From: Typhlomys cinereus
Taxonomy: Eukaryota; Chordata; Mammalia; Rodentia; Platacanthomyidae
NCBI GenBank assembly: GCA_023101885.1
Contig: JALPQD010000246.1
Location: 992,001 to 1,056,000, forward strand
Length of the DNA stretch: 64,000 bases
Direction of reading: 5' to 3'
The stretch's first letter is position 1; every line of letters begins with the position of its first letter. This document shows, one piece after another, positions 22,961-35,815 of the stretch. The position numbers and the translations under genes are program-made. The notes beneath the pieces were generated by a model. The model ran no database searches and was not told the DNA's origin. It was given only the letters and a program-made list of their open reading frames with translations.

Positions 22961-23801
22961 CCCTTGTTTGTATTTCAAGCTCAACATTAAACACTTGTTT
23001 AATGTTTTGATCCCTAACTCCTGTTTCATTTTTCAATCTTACTTTTCTCAAGGGTCTCGGAAATTGAATTCAAGTATGATTTTTTTCCCAAGTACATCTG
23101 TATCAAGATGTACATTTCATTGTATTAAAGGAAAGGTTTCTACTTGCTCTTTTGCAAACCATCAATAAGCATCATTGCATAGTTAAATGCTATTTTTTTA
23201 CAAGGGAAATGAAAAAAATTTTATTTTCAGTTTATTCTGTCTATAAGACTTGCCACATTATTTATAAAGTATCATATGATGATACTATTTCAAGTGTGTC
23301 AGTGCATTATCATGACTCATCTTGAATTCTGTCACTGAAACACATCAAATGAGACATTTGTTCTAATATGTTTTTAACAAAATGTCTTTTATGTACATGG
23401 CCATTTCTTAGTTCAATACATGTGGTATTAAAATATAAAAAGGTTATGCACATGTATACATACTTAACAAATACACAACAACATATGAAATATCTATCCC
23501 AATATCACTCACACGTCTGTCACTTCACATACAGAACTTTGACTGACACTACCTTTTATATTTGCAACAAGAGCATAAAAGCCATACTCTCAATAAATCT
23601 GAAGAAGAAATATATTATTAACTAGTATAATGAGTCACATTAATATTATCTCTTGATAATCTCACAGTTCTATGACATTCTGCTTCTCTCCTAACCCTGA
23701 TCCAAGCTGACCACATTTTGCTTTTGTTATGGAGTCTTGCATGACTGACGTCTGACAATTATCTGTCTAACTTATATCACTTGGCATGCAAATTCTTTAG
23801 G

Positions 23802-24202
23802 TGTGGGAACTCATTCACTCACTCAAACACACAGCAGCTGGCTGTGATGAAAGCAGGTTCCAGTCGTCCCCACATCTGCCTCTATTCCCAGAGACTCACC
23901 ACAGGACAGGGAGATTGTTAGAAGCAGATCTCTCTTTATTGGGGGGGAGAAAAGGAACTTTTATAGACAAAGGTCACCAAGGCGCAAAACAGGCATCCAA
24001 TTGTATCACAAGGTCAAGACATCCTGCAGGTGCTAATGGTTAAGTTCAATGTCACTCAGCACAGGGGGCAGGTAGATACCTGAAAGCCAATTAGGGCTCT
24101 CTGTGAAGTCATCAGGTTATGCCCAAGACCCTTGCCCTCAGCGCCATCTTTAGTCCCATGTGCTCGGCCATGCCCAGGGGCAAATCCTGGGTGGGCCCAA
24201 CA
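23802..24202 (-). mobile_element. ERVK-type (IAP-like) solo LTR
   Basis: On the minus strand the element reads TGTTGGGCCC at its start and ...CCCACA at its end, the canonical TG...CA form. The flanks carry a 6-bp duplication with one mismatch ('tttagg' at 23796-23801, 'tctagg' at 24203-24208). Six bases is the usual ERVK target-site length. A TATA box (minus strand TATAAAAG, 23958-23965) is followed by an AATAAA signal (23935-23940). No gag-pol-env sequence adjoins, so internal recombination has left a solo LTR. ERVK rests on TSD length and the LTR ends. Confidence 0.75.
23958..23965 (-). promoter_or_regulatory. TATA box of the solo LTR
   Basis: TATAAAAG on the minus strand, about 240 bp from the LTR 5' end, in the expected U3 position. 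The polyadenylation hexamer lies only about 18 bp downstream. Confidence 0.6.
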
Positions 24203-24208
24203 TCTAGG

Positions 24209-25209
24209 TTCAACCATTCTTCCTCAAGGGAATGATCCTCATGTCTTAAGGTTAAATACTATTTCATTATGCAAATTATGAATATTGTGTATGTTAATAT
24301 TTACTTTTTCTTACAAACATTTCTCCTTTCCAAAACTAGTTCTTTTCATATCTACTTGGTTGAGAAAAATGTTTTCAGTAATCTTGGAATTTAGATCTTT
24401 AGAAAGTGATAACTGAAATGTACTCAGAAAAGAGTTTACACTGGGATTTCAGATATTCCCCAACTTCTAAGTTATTTTTACTTATTTTTGTATGTGTGTC
24501 TGTCTATGTGTGTACATGTGTATGTGCATGCACGCACATGAGTGCACACACTAAAGTTTGCACTTGTGTTCCTATGAAGAGTGTGAATGGATAAAAAGTT
24601 TTTTTATTATTGAAATACATATGTCACATGCACATGTACGCATAGCACCAGTAAACTCAAAAGTCTAAAGAGCAGACAGAAGTCATTGTAGAACTGATCC
24701 ATATGATATTTTTTAGAAAATACGTGACATGAACATCTTCGGAACTGAAAGAATAATTTTTATTCAGTTTCAAAGTTTAGGTTCATCATGATGGAGACAG
24801 CATTGGAGAAATATGTTTGGCATCCTTAGGGGCTAGGAAATGGTAGGACTCACTCTCTCACTCTCATGGCTTTTACCCTTTTGTTCCATGTGTGTCTGTA
24901 GCTCGTGGGGAAGGTCCCACACACCTTCCCAGAAGAGTTTGTGCCAGTTAATCATCTCTGGAAACATCACATCCACCAATCACAGCTGTGCTCCCCCATT
25001 CAGGGAGACAAGGAAGATTACCCATCCCATTATCCAACGTAATCATACAAGTGCACTACTCTGCTGTTGTTTGTCAAATGACTGGACATGTTATTTCAAG
25101 AAAATTATGCCAAATGGCTTGAGTGATGGCATATCATTAGAAACTGGCTCTTTTCCCAAATGTGTCCAAATGAACATATGTATGGTTTTATTTTGATTTT
25201 TTTTCTGCA
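24209..25209. other. Non-coding DNA, TG/CA-rich patch at 24490-24570
   Basis: Nothing coding. The 118-codon frame at 24840-25196 has no recognisable domain. Confidence 0.45.
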
Positions 25210-25636
25210 AGGAATCTATAATGTGGGTTTAATTTTATCAACTTTCATCTCTTCTCTCTTTTTTGGTAACTTACTGAAAAGTTTTTTTTAAATTTCCCTT
25301 AGCTTTCTAATAACTAACATATTTATTGTATTTTTCTATTGTTTTACAGGACTGATTATATTTCTGCTTTTAATTTCCTTTCTTTTACTATATTTTATTT
25401 TATTTATTTTGTTGCATTTGACCATTATTTTATTTATCTAGTTTTTGTTTAAAATCTTTCTTCTTTTAATATGTATGGTTAGTATATGATCTGTGAGGAG
25501 GACGAGGAGCAATGACAAGCAGGTCAATGATGAAGGGTTTGTATTGTGAAAAAACTTGCAGAGAATAGATTGGTAAAGATCCCAGCCCTCAGTATATTTA
25601 AAGAATAAGTAGCTAAAAAGCAGAAAAGAGAACTTG

Positions 25637-25640
<4 letters not shown>

Positions 25641-25685
<45 letters not shown>
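25641..25685 (+). repeat. (TG)n microsatellite
   Basis: Pure TG array of about 22 units. Confidence 0.97.
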
Positions 25686-25686
<1 letters not shown>

Positions 25687-26361
25687 CAGGTAGGTATTCT
25701 GGAAGAGGTATTATACCACAGAGAGACATATGGAAGTCTACTGAAGAAAGCTCGGTACACATGACGGATCTGGAATGGCATTTTAGAGACTGTAGTAGAA
25801 GGCGAAGAAAGGAGAGATGAAAAAAAGGGGGTAAAAATTACCCTTTTTTAAAACATTCTGTCAATAATCAGAAGGAGGTTTTAAGATAATTGTGTATGAC
25901 AAGGGCAAGGATAGGAAGTATGAGAATCGATTGAGATGGTCATTATTTAACTGATGAAGAGGGATTTAAAAAATGGCCAGGCTATGGACAACAGCCATAG
26001 CTTTTGTTTGCTTTATACTCTTTGCATGAGTCAGTCATAAATTTTTCATTAGAGCTACTGAAGTTACTGTCTCTCTGGTTATTACCTTGTGCATTCTTGT
26101 TACTGTGGCCAGAAAAAATCATTGAAAAAATTCTGATTAGAGTTATCAAAGAACTTACTGAAATAACATCTTCGTATGATCTTGGAAAGATAAGCTATAT
26201 GGGTGTCAGGACTGCTTGATCTAAATACAGCCAATATCTAGCAGTTCCTTACTGATCTTCTGTCTGAATGGTCAATCAATTGTAGAAGGCAGATTATTGA
26301 AGTTCTTTACTATTATGATATCAATGTGGTTTCTTCCCCTTTAGACATGTTAATATTTGAC

Positions 26362-26364
26362 ATA

Positions 26365-26395
<31 letters not shown>
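26362..26395. repeat. (AT)n microsatellite
   Basis: AT dinucleotides with a single TAC interruption. Confidence 0.9.
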
Positions 26396-28045
26396 CCCTA
26401 ATATTTAATTGGTCAAGCATACAATAGTCATGCTTTTAAATTAATTGACTTCTTTCTTATTTTTAATGATTTCAATTGTCTCTCATTACATATGAGATAT
26501 GTACACATGTGTTTGAATGGAATATATTCATGTTTCTCCCTTTTTCATATATGCATGTTCATAAGCTGAACTGAGCATCTTATGAAATTAAATGTTTGTC
26601 TTTGCCTTTTTTCTACCCATTTAGTGATTCTGTGCATGTTCTTTCTGATTGTTATGAAGGGATATTCATCCATGTCCTATAATAAGCTTATATTATCTTA
26701 GCTGTGATCACATATAAAATTACTTGTTTTTTATGTTATTTTCTTGCATCTTGGTTTGATGTCATAAATTGCATTTTTGTATGGTTACACTATCAATTTA
26801 GACAGCTATAGATATATTTTGTACATTTATTTTTTACTTTATACTGGAATTTTAGATTAACTGCATATCACCATTATGGCATTAGAATACTTTGAATTTG
26901 ACGCTATTCTTGTCTAAACTCAAGAAATTTACACTTACATATACTTAACTTCACTAACATAGTGCCTATGTGTTCCAGCTTAAATAATACTTTCCTCTTC
27001 TTTTGGTTAATAGTTATGAACTCCTTCAAGTCATGTGGGAAAATAGCTCATCTTTATTATATCTGTGAAGGATAGGTTTCCTGGATGCTCTTGGTTGACA
27101 AGTTTTACTTATTTTAACTTTTTTATTTTTTATATTACAGCACTTTAAACACATCCCATGGTCTGCTGAGCCATGGGGTTTCTCCTGAGAAATTGGCTGA
27201 TGGCAAAATAAGGAAAAAGGTTCCTCATGTGAAATGAGAAAAGTGTCTCTTGCTGTTTCAAATTTCCCTTTATGTCTTTAATTTGTGTCAGAATAAAAAC
27301 ATGGTTTCACCATAAATACATCTTCCATTCAAAATTCACTTGAAACCTACCATTTCATGTACCAAAATAGACCTCTTTGTCCCTAATCTGGAGGGGTTTC
27401 AGGCATTATTTCTTAAAATACAATACCTCTTTTTTATTCTCATCCCCAGTTTTATTCATACATAAGTCAGGAGCCTGGGTGGAATATTAACGATCCTTTG
27501 GGATTCCCTCAGTCCTCTTCATTCTCCATCCTACTTGTCTATTTCTGTGGATTTATGCTTTCAGATGCTGTGGCTTGGATAGAGGCATTGGTAATGCTTT
27601 CCACTGAGTTGTTCACTCTTCAGCGCCAGGGTTTCTGGATTGTTCCTCTGATGGGACTATTTCTTCTGGATTTATTATTTCCCTGGTGTTCCTTACCTGT
27701 GTACAGGTGAAGCTGTTGCTGTGTTTCCCAAGGAAAATTACTTTTTCCATTTTCTATCATCTTTGGGTTCTTTGGAATCAGTTCTTGGGAAATTACATAG
27801 CTACTATTCTGTAGGTATGTTTCTTGGAAATTATTTTTTTGAGGAGGGGTTATTTTACTATTTCCTCTGCATGATAATGAGACCACATCAACCTAACCCT
27901 CATGCTTTGGTGGCCCCTAAAGAGTCCCCATGAAAATCAATGTAGAAGAGAGGAAGAGAAATGAAAGAAGGAAGGCAGATGACAGCGCCTTCTAGCTGGA
28001 CTGTTCCTCAATTTTTTAATTCTTATTGACTCAAAATAGTGTGTG

Positions 28046-29166
28046 TCTTAGATCAATGGATAAGAGTTCAAGACCCAGATATAAGCTCACACAATTACAG
28101 TCATTAGATCTTTGACAAAGGGGCCCAAAAAAATCAATGGAAAAGGAACAGCATCTTCAACAAATAGTACTGACAAACTGGATGTCCGCATGTAGAAGAT
28201 TAAAACTGGACCCATACATGTCACCCTGAACAAAAATTAATTCAAATTGTATCAAGGACCTTAATATTAGACCACAGACTATAAAAACCCTAGTTGACAG
28301 GGTGGGGAACTCTCTGGAACTGATTCAGCTAGCCCAACAGTTCTTAAACAGAAATCCAGTAGCACAGGCACTAGAACTACCACTAAACAGATGGGGGTCT
28401 TATGAAATTAAAGAGCTTATGTTCAGATAAAGAGATTGTAAACCAAGCAAAAAGGCTACCCAGAGAATGGGAGAAAATCTTCACTAATCACATATCTGAT
28501 AAAGCTTTATTATCCAGAGTGCACAAAGAATTTAAAAAACTAAACACAAAGGACATAAATAACCCACTTAACAAAAGCAGACCTCAGAACTCAAAAGAAA
28601 ATGTCAACAAATAGCTTAAAAAATGCTCCACATCCTTATCCATCAGAGAAATACAAACCAGAACTTACCTGAGATATCATCTCATCCTGGTTAGGATGGC
28701 AAAAATCCACAATACAAACAATACCAAATGCTAGAGAGGATGTGAGAGAAGGGAACTCTCCTACATTGCTGGTGGGAATGCAGGCTTATACAACCATGCT
28801 GGCAATCAGTATGGCTATTTCTAAAAAAAGTTAAAGATTGAAATGCCATATGACCTTACTGTACAACTACTACTAATAATCCCCCATAATGCTGAAATTC
28901 ATTATAGTGACATAAGCACAACCATGTTCATTGCAGCACTATTTACAATAGCAAAGTAATGGAAACAACCCAAACGCCCAACACTTGACAAATGGATTAT
29001 GAAAATGTGGTACATTTATAGAAATGAATACTGTAATTCAGCCATCAAAAAAGATGAATTAATGAAATTTGCCATGAAATAGAATTAGAAAAAAATTATA
29101 TTGAATGAAATATCCCATACACAGAAACTTAGACACCTTATACACTTCTTAATAAGTGGATCGTGA
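28046..29166 (+). pseudogene. L1 ORF2 C-terminal remnant
   Basis: Only the last part of ORF2 is present and it is broken by several frameshifts and stops. A readable piece at 28402-28614 contains CSDKEIVNQAK and EWEKIFTNHISDKA. The Cys-rich CWWEC region is recognisable near 28765-28790. The natural C-terminus is near 29166. No catalytic RT or endonuclease domain remains. Confidence 0.85.
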
Positions 29167-30137
29167 TTTCAAACTCACTTAATGACATATTCAAAGGTAA
29201 ATATCCATAATATCCACTGTAATCTCAAAGGATTGGAAAAAGGAGGGAAGGAGAAGGAGGCCCTAAAAAGAAAGGAGATAGGGAATGAGGCTACAATAGA
29301 GAAAATAGGTCATCGTCAAGTGTTGCATGTAGGTAGCATGACACAGGTGCAGCTCAATCTCACTTCCTGGTCACTTGGGACTGAACAGGTTTGATCTACC
29401 TAATCAGGGAGGGTATAGAGACTGACAGGTAGATAGTAACTATTCTGCAAATAGGACACTGACCCCTCTCCCTGCTGTTTCCTACTCCTATTTTCCCAAC
29501 TACCTTTGAATGTCCTCATATTTTGAAATCTTCATTTAAACAGTCTTTTACCTTTGGTTAGAAGGTGACTTTTGATACCAATCGGGATGCAGTCAAGGGC
29601 AGTGCAGGAAAAGCAAAACTGAAAACAACAACAAACCATAATTCAGAACAGTAAAGACCTTACATTACTCACCTGGAACCAGACCAGCCAAATCTCTCTC
29701 CATCCTAAAGCTCAGGGAACCTTGTGGAAGAGGGGGCAGCAAGATTGTAAGAGCCTAAAGATGGGGAGGACCAATGACATATACGATACTCCAAACAAGT
29801 AAAGCAATCCTGTAGCAAGGATTGTACTTTACCTGACCTGCACAACAACTGACATGCCAATGACCCCACAAAGTCTAGCATGGATCACAGGGGTGAAGGC
29901 TCTGGGGAGTAGAATATTTAGAGGCAAGGGATTATACAGTGATAATAAAGTTCTCATACTAACGGGAGCCCATATGCCACTGAGGCCTGAACTCTCACTA
30001 TGGTGAAAGACTCAGAGGGTGGTTTGGCATTCATATAATAGGATGCACTAGGGGATGAGAGGGAGGAAGGGAGAGGGAGGAAGGGGAAGGCACCAGGAGA
30101 GGAGGAGGAAGGGGTGAAAGTAAGGGGAGAAGGGGGG

Positions 30138-30704
30138 TGTTACAGTTGCATTTTGGTGTCAACTTGACAGTTGCAGACTGTTTGGGGGCAGCTGTGGGAG
30201 GTTAATGGTTAGAATAGTCCCTGGACAAGTCTGCAGGTACTTGATTGATTGCTGTGGAAAACCCAGCCCATAGTGGGTGGTACTTTCCAGTGGTGGACCA
30301 AATAATAGGAGGTGCAAGGAAGAGGGGCTTGCACTTCCTTTTTCTTGTGTCAACTTGCTGTGGAGTCCACTCTGCATACGTCATCTCCTTTTGAGCATGG
30401 TGGCCTTCTTTGTCGCTGCTGCTGCCTCCATCCTTGGGTGACTTGGAGCTTTCTACCATGTTGTTGCAGTTTCCACTGCCTTTGGAGCCTGGTCTCTAGG
30501 CCTTGTTGCTGTTCAACCCTCCAGAGAAGTGGAAGCTTGAGACCTTCTTGGGATCTTTTGGCTTTGAGGAACATTCCAGTCAAGAACGAGGCAGCTGCAG
30601 GCAGCTACTTTGAAAGACACTCTTTTTATTGTGAGTTATTTCAATATACTTATTTATATATATTACATTCTGTAGATTCTGTTTCTTCAGAGAACCCTAA
30701 TACA
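30138..30704 (+). mobile_element. ERVL-like solo LTR inserted in L1 3'UTR
   Basis: A 567-bp insert bounded by TG and CA ('tgttacagttgc' to 'gaaccctaataca') interrupts the L1 G-rich tract. Its 5' flank is 'ggggg' (30133-30137) and its 3' flank 'gaggg' (30705-30709). That fits a 5-bp ERVL target-site duplication with one change, though the G-rich context weakens it. The 'gtgtcaacttgaca' head and 'tcttcagagaaccctaatac' tail are MLT2/ERVL-like. Because it lies in a lineage-specific L1, it must be younger than that L1. No internal coding region remains. Confidence 0.75.
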
Positions 30705-30825
30705 GAGGGAGAATGCAATGGGCGATGACTGGGGAGGGGGAGGGGAAGTGAAAGGATGGGGATACTTACTGAGTTTGTGTGATTAGGAAAAAAAAGTGGG
30801 AGAAAAATTAAAAAAATAGTGTTTG

Positions 30826-33800
30826 AGTAATAATTGTATGGAACAGCCAATTGTTAATTATGTAGAATATATACATTATATATGTGTGTGTACATGTGTG
30901 TGTATAAATTAATAAAATTCACTTTTTAGTCACCATATAATGAGTTCCATTTTATCTTTACATAGTTTTTGCCTTTGAGTTTATTAAATGTGATAGATTT
31001 ACAGCTACACTTCCATGTACATATACTTGTGTGGGTATGTATATACACACGCTAAACATACAAAGAAGTTCAAAAATATCACTTGTATTTCACATGATGG
31101 TCTGGTTTCAGTAAAAGTGTAAAATATGATTCTCTGTTCACACAACACTAGTGTCACAGGTTTAATGCTTATACAGAAGCAGGTAACTGAACTGGGCAAA
31201 GGTGAAGCACAGTTCTTTCAGACTGCCAAGGTGGCTAATCTTACAAAGCACCATGTAAGTGGGATGGTCTTCAGGTTTGCTGCAAATCAGACAAGGTTTC
31301 TGCACAATTGCAACTGCCTTTGCCTATTGTTGGATAAAGATTTTTCCTAAGAAGAGAGGATTTCTTTGGGTAAGGCAGATTCTTTTACCTGGAGATAATT
31401 CTTTTCGAATATATTATCTACAGTGCAGAGAATTGAAGTCACCTGTACTCTAACTTACAATACTTTGTGCCTCTTAGATGTCCCTGCTACACATCAGAAC
31501 ACTATCTCCTAGAAACAGCAATTACTGGATGGTGTTTGTTTTCTTTAAGTGAGATGCCTACAGAAGAAAGTTACTGTGGTCATCTGAGGACCATATGACC
31601 ACACTGATCTCAATCCAGCAGGTGACAATGGCCTTCCTTCTACTGTCTATTTCAAACCATTTTCACTCCAGGACACTCTGTAGGCTTTGTGTTGATGGGA
31701 TGCAGACCCAGTCCCTCAGACTCTCACCCAGGGATAGCATTGGTCCAGGACCACTTTTTCATGTATTGTTCACACTGAACAAGAAAACGGAGGGCAACAT
31801 TCCTCAGAATTATGTAGGTGATGAACTGCTGTGGTTAAAAACAGCCCTGCCCCCTCTACACAGGAGTTGTGCAATGCTAAAATCAGCTGTTACAGTTTAG
31901 AACTTGATAACTTTTTGCTATATGTGTCAGTAACAGAGCCTGAGTCTCTGTGAACAACTCCATCTAATGCTACAAAGACCAGTACAACTACCTGAAGCAT
32001 ATGGTGTGTCATAGGTGATGATGCTGATCAGAGTGTCGTGAGAATGATGTGACGTCTCTGTATGTTTGTTCAGGACATGTCAAACCCATTGGAATTTGAA
32101 TATGAGATGCGTTAAGAGTTATTTTCACATTTCAATAAACTATGCACACCTGTGTGTAATGCAAACATGTAATCCTCAGTTTGGTCCAAATTATCAACAA
32201 ATGGAGGCTAACAAGCAGGTATGACTGAATGATAATGCCAAGGAAAACCTGTATCTTTCACCATCAGCATTAAATATAAAATCTCACTGTTCCTTTGATA
32301 TTTCTTCATTGATATTATTTTCTGTGGTTATTCCAAGTTATTAATTCCAACACTACCATCTGATCTTACTCTTTTCACAGTCCTTATTTTCTAAGAACTT
32401 CTCAGGTCCTGACTGAATGCAGCTGACAACTCCCATGCCCTACCTCCACTATGTGTTCAGATTCTATTAGCATGAAAACATCGTTTGATTTTAATATCAG
32501 TCTTCCTGTAACACATGGGAAGATGTCAAGGATTACATTGTCTATGTAAACTTCATCTTCATGATGCAAAAAAACAAGCATCCTACTTCAAAGTTTCATT
32601 TTGCTTAATTTTAATTCTTTCCACCTTTTTTGGTCCTGATGCCTAGGAGGGGATTCCATATCCCTCTGAGGGACAGGTTGTTGGGCAAAAAGTTTACTAG
32701 GAAGTATTGTAGAGCACCAGACCATAGAGGAGTCCAAGAGACAGGCTTAAGCAGAATTAGGAACCAAACTCTCCTTTAGTGAGTGATGAGCTAAGCCAAT
32801 CCCAGAGGAAACTCTGAAGACAACATGACCTTCAACAGTGGTCCATTGTGACAAAGTTTTACCTTTTCTACTGCAAAATCAATCAGTCATAAAGAAAGTG
32901 AAGGTGAAATTCTCAAGCAAAGCATTCCCAGGTACCTGCTTAACTTTGACCCCTCAGCAGCTGCTTCTCCTGGCTGGTGCAGAGTAACAATTCTGATTCT
33001 GACAGGAAATCTAATCAGGAGGCGCTATGGGGGAGAGGGTTGTTTACATACAAAAATGTTGTAGAAAATAAATATGATAATTTTCAAATTGAGTGAGTTA
33101 TGGGTTTACAAAGGTAGTTTTAAGGGAAATTAGTTGACATTTACATATTTTGAGACATGAATTCACATTAAACTTACAGTTTTATAAAGGCATGAAAGAT
33201 GTAAAATATTTCCTCTAGATCATGTTAAATGCTATTCATAATTAAAACAGCATTCATCTTAACTAAAGTTGAGGTTAATGAAAATATGGGGCACAAAATA
33301 AAATTCAAACTGTGGTTAGAGATTATTCTTTTATGTACAGGTATTGCTTTGGTTCTTGTATAGTAAAACGAAGTTGCTAGATGAGCTTCCTTTCAAATTT
33401 TTGGCTGTAATTTCTTAAAGGTGGGTAGCTAAATCTCAATGATTTTCTGGCTGATATGGACGCTGAGTGGAAACCGTCATCAAGCTGCGAAGGCCAGTAC
33501 GATAATAGTGTCCCTTGAGCTCTGATACAACCATTTTCTTTTAATGAAGGGCTTGAAATAATAGACTAGAGCCTACTTGATGTTGTAAGCTTTCCATTAT
33601 TTTCATCTCTTGAATTCCAGGTTAATATCATTGGAGAAAACTGAGAGACCAATTTTCATACCAATATTTCTGGTATTTTATAATCCCAAGTGGAATAAGC
33701 TCGGGAATTGCAATTTATGAATATGTACCTGTTGTAAATAAAGTATGCCAGCAAGGGTATAGAAATGCTAGATTAGAGAATGCTAATTAGTTGGAAGAAT

Positions 33801-33968
33801 ATACAAATTCATTTTAAATCAAATATCAGCTTCAGTAATACTCTGCTGATAAAAAAATATGTAGCAATGTACAGGACTGCTGTCAAAGCTCAGTATTATA
33901 ATTTGATCACATGTATTTGAAAAAATGAATAATTTTTTTGTTTCTTATACAAGTATGTATAGTAAGTC
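30826..33968. other. Non-coding DNA without a confident repeat
   Basis: Contains unclassified stretches (31480-32100 and 32640-33030) of moderate GC that could be old LTRs or retrocopies, but I cannot name them. The open frames at 30312-30728 and 31595-31900 lack known domains; the first lies inside the LTR. Confidence 0.45.
33400..33900. promoter_or_regulatory. Candidate conserved non-coding stretch
   Basis: Complex unique DNA with TAATTAG, AATTTATGAATATG and CTGTCAAAG-like motif clusters and no repeat signature. This is impression only; alignment to other mammals would decide. Confidence 0.2.
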
Positions 33969-34370
33969 TGTCATGGTTTGAATGAGAGTTGGACACCCTC
34001 CCCCCAATCCTCCTGCCCAGGATAATGTGTTTATTTAACTGATCTTAATGTTTGGAAAGTTTGCTGCACCATTAAGAGACACAGCCAAAGTAGAGCCTTG
34101 CTGGCAGAAGATATGTCACAAGGGATAAAACCTGAGGTTTGGGAGTGCTGCCCTGCTCTTCCCAATTTGTCCTTGTTTTCTCTACTTGCATGATGACTGG
34201 ATTTCCTAAACCAGCCTCCTGCCTTTGCCTCCACCCATGCCTACGGGTTGGTGACTGGGGCTAGAATCCACAATATTTTCTGTGGGAGTGTGAACCAAAT
34301 AAATATCTTTCTCCCTCAGCGGTGTATGAACATTATCTTATAGCAGCAGCAAGAAGAAAAACTGCAGAAA
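33969..34370 (+). mobile_element. ERVL-MaLR (MLT1/MT-like) LTR
   Basis: It opens 'tgtcatggtttgaatgagag' and proceeds with the MaLR order. 'gtgaaccaaataaatatctt' carries an AATAAA-type signal at 34299-34304. It ends 'cttatagcagcagcaag', equivalent to the usual MLT1 3' end 'ttatagcagc'. No TG...CA-bounded duplication was found, so the 3' limit is approximate. No internal region is attached. Confidence 0.6.
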
Positions 34371-34949
34371 AGACATTGCTATCATGGTTATTTTGGGGGG
34401 ATATAAATTTATGATTAAGAAAGGCTGAGTCTGAAAATTCAAGTATAATTAAACTCAGCATCTGAAATGAAGAAACTGGGATATAGATTTGAAGAATTCT
34501 GTTAGCCAAGAATATTCCTGGGAGGATCTTTTCAAATTCACTAAACCATCAAAAGAAAGAGTCAATAGTTGCTGAGACATTAGCTGTGTGTACCCTACAG
34601 TTCTGAATTGTGGCTTAACTTCTGCTGAGAAAAGCATCACGTAGAAACATGTACACGTAGTTAACACCTATGGGAGTCAGTTGGTTTATAGCAGTAACCA
34701 GAACAAGAGGCATTTTTACATTCATTTTGCCCCATCGCATTGCTTGTATATATATAACTTCTCCTTCTGGTCCCTTTCTTATCCCTTAACATTCATCATT
34801 ATACTTTTGTGTTTAGTGTATTTAACTAGGCGCTTAGGAGACAACCTTTAGAACTAGGCATATTTTAACATTTATCATGATTTATATTTAACATGATGAT
34901 CTAGAGTTGCATACACATGAAATATGATGATTTTTTTCTTCTAAATGGA
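34371..34949. other. Non-coding DNA, nothing recognised
   Basis: AT-rich sequence between the MaLR LTR and the ancient L1. Confidence 0.5.
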
Positions 34950-35661
34950 TAATTGAATCACAATTCAAAACAATTTATTCATTAATTGATGGGCACCAAG
35001 GCTATTTCCATGACTCGATTATGTGAATAATACTATGATCAACACATGTGGGTGGATGTCTGCACAGCATGTTTTGACTTTGATTTCTTCATGTTTATAC
35101 TCAAGTGAAGTATAGAAGGATCATGTGAAAGGACAATTATATAGTGGTTGTACTATGTTTCTGTTCCATTGACAGTGTGCATGGGTTTTACTCTCTTTCT
35201 AACTCTGGCAACACTGCTGGTCATGTTTTCTAAATTGTACATTCTGGCAAAGGAAATGGACTCTGATGTTTTGAGCTACATTTATCTCATATCTATGGAC
35301 TTTAAGCATTTTTGTCATCTGTTTATTATCCATGTATGTTTCCTCTTCTGAAAAGAGTCTGTTTAATGATTTGTCTATCTATGATATGTCTATCTATTTC
35401 TTCTTTCAATAGTGTTTGCCTTCTGGATATCAGCCTTCTGCCAGCTGTGCATATCCGATGCGGAATTCCTCCTGTTCTGTAGGCGTCCTTCCTTGAAACA
35501 TTTCCATTTATGCTCTAGTACTTTTCAATTTAATTCATTTGTTAGGATTATGTTTTTGTTTTTTGAGACCTTTTCAAAAGTCATCACCATGCCTATTTCC
35601 AAAAGTCTTTTGCCCCATATTTTTCCTCCAGTAATTTCAAAGTTTCAGATTTTATATTAAG
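34950..35661 (-). mobile_element. Ancient L1, left half of the nested locus
   Basis: The text follows the reverse complement of an old L1 ORF2 C-terminal region. Examples are 'attgatgggcaccaaggcta', 'aatactatgatcaacac' and 'caatagtgtttgccttctgg'. Its continuation lies after 43638, across the whole nest, so it is the oldest layer. Confidence 0.6.
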
Positions 35662-35815
35662 GTCACTGTTGCAGTCAGCCTTCATGGTTGCTGATAAATG
35701 ACCATCTCACAGCTTAAGGGAACAATGGATTTATTCTCTTGTTTTTGTTATTTCATTTTTCTCTTTTTTTCTCTTTTTATTTTTTTTCTGCTCATACAAG
35801 CTTAATAGGAACCCC

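Larger units (their letters stand above)
20160..23801. other. Mostly unique AT-rich DNA
   Basis: No coding region or young repeat is visible. A MIR remnant (20695-20830) and a possible regulatory stretch (22790-22960) are listed separately. Other old repeats too decayed to see are likely. Confidence 0.5.
25210..27900 (-). mobile_element. Ancient L1 (L1M-type), minus strand, decayed
   Basis: Several blocks follow the order of the reverse complement of an old L1. The ORF2 linker is at 25210-25480. 'gattattgaagttctttact' (about 26290) falls in the endonuclease region, and 'caccattatggcattagaat' (about 26870) between the ORFs. 'gtgaaggataggtttcctgg' (about 27065) and 'cctgagaaattggctgatgg' fall in ORF1. 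A (TG)n array and a low-similarity stretch (about 25490-26220) interrupt the match. No frame survives. It is far older than the L1s at 28046 and 35741. Confidence 0.6.
28046..30812 (+). mobile_element. 5'-truncated LINE-1, split by an LTR
   Basis: It begins in ORF2 ('gatcaatggataagagttca'; same point as 17997 in the other plus copy) and runs to an A-rich tail near 30812. A 13-bp duplication with one mismatch flanks it ('aaaatagtgtgtg' 28033-28045; 'aaaatagtgtttg' 30813-30825). The G-rich tract of its 3'UTR was cut by the LTR at 30138-30704 and resumes at 30705. It is visibly more diverged from the other copies than 16135-20155, so it is probably older. Confidence 0.9.

Noticed and set aside
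24840..25196. 118-codon frame starting with a signal-peptide-like hydrophobic run
   Set aside because: The hydrophobic start is followed by low-information sequence, with no recognised domain or exon signals.
30312..30728. 138-codon frame with many Cys residues
   Set aside because: It lies inside the solo LTR and runs into L1 3'UTR; no retroviral or host domain is visible.
31480..33030. Moderate-GC stretches that might be a processed pseudogene or LTR
   Set aside because: No protein similarity, poly(A) tail or paired duplication could be found, so no feature is claimed.
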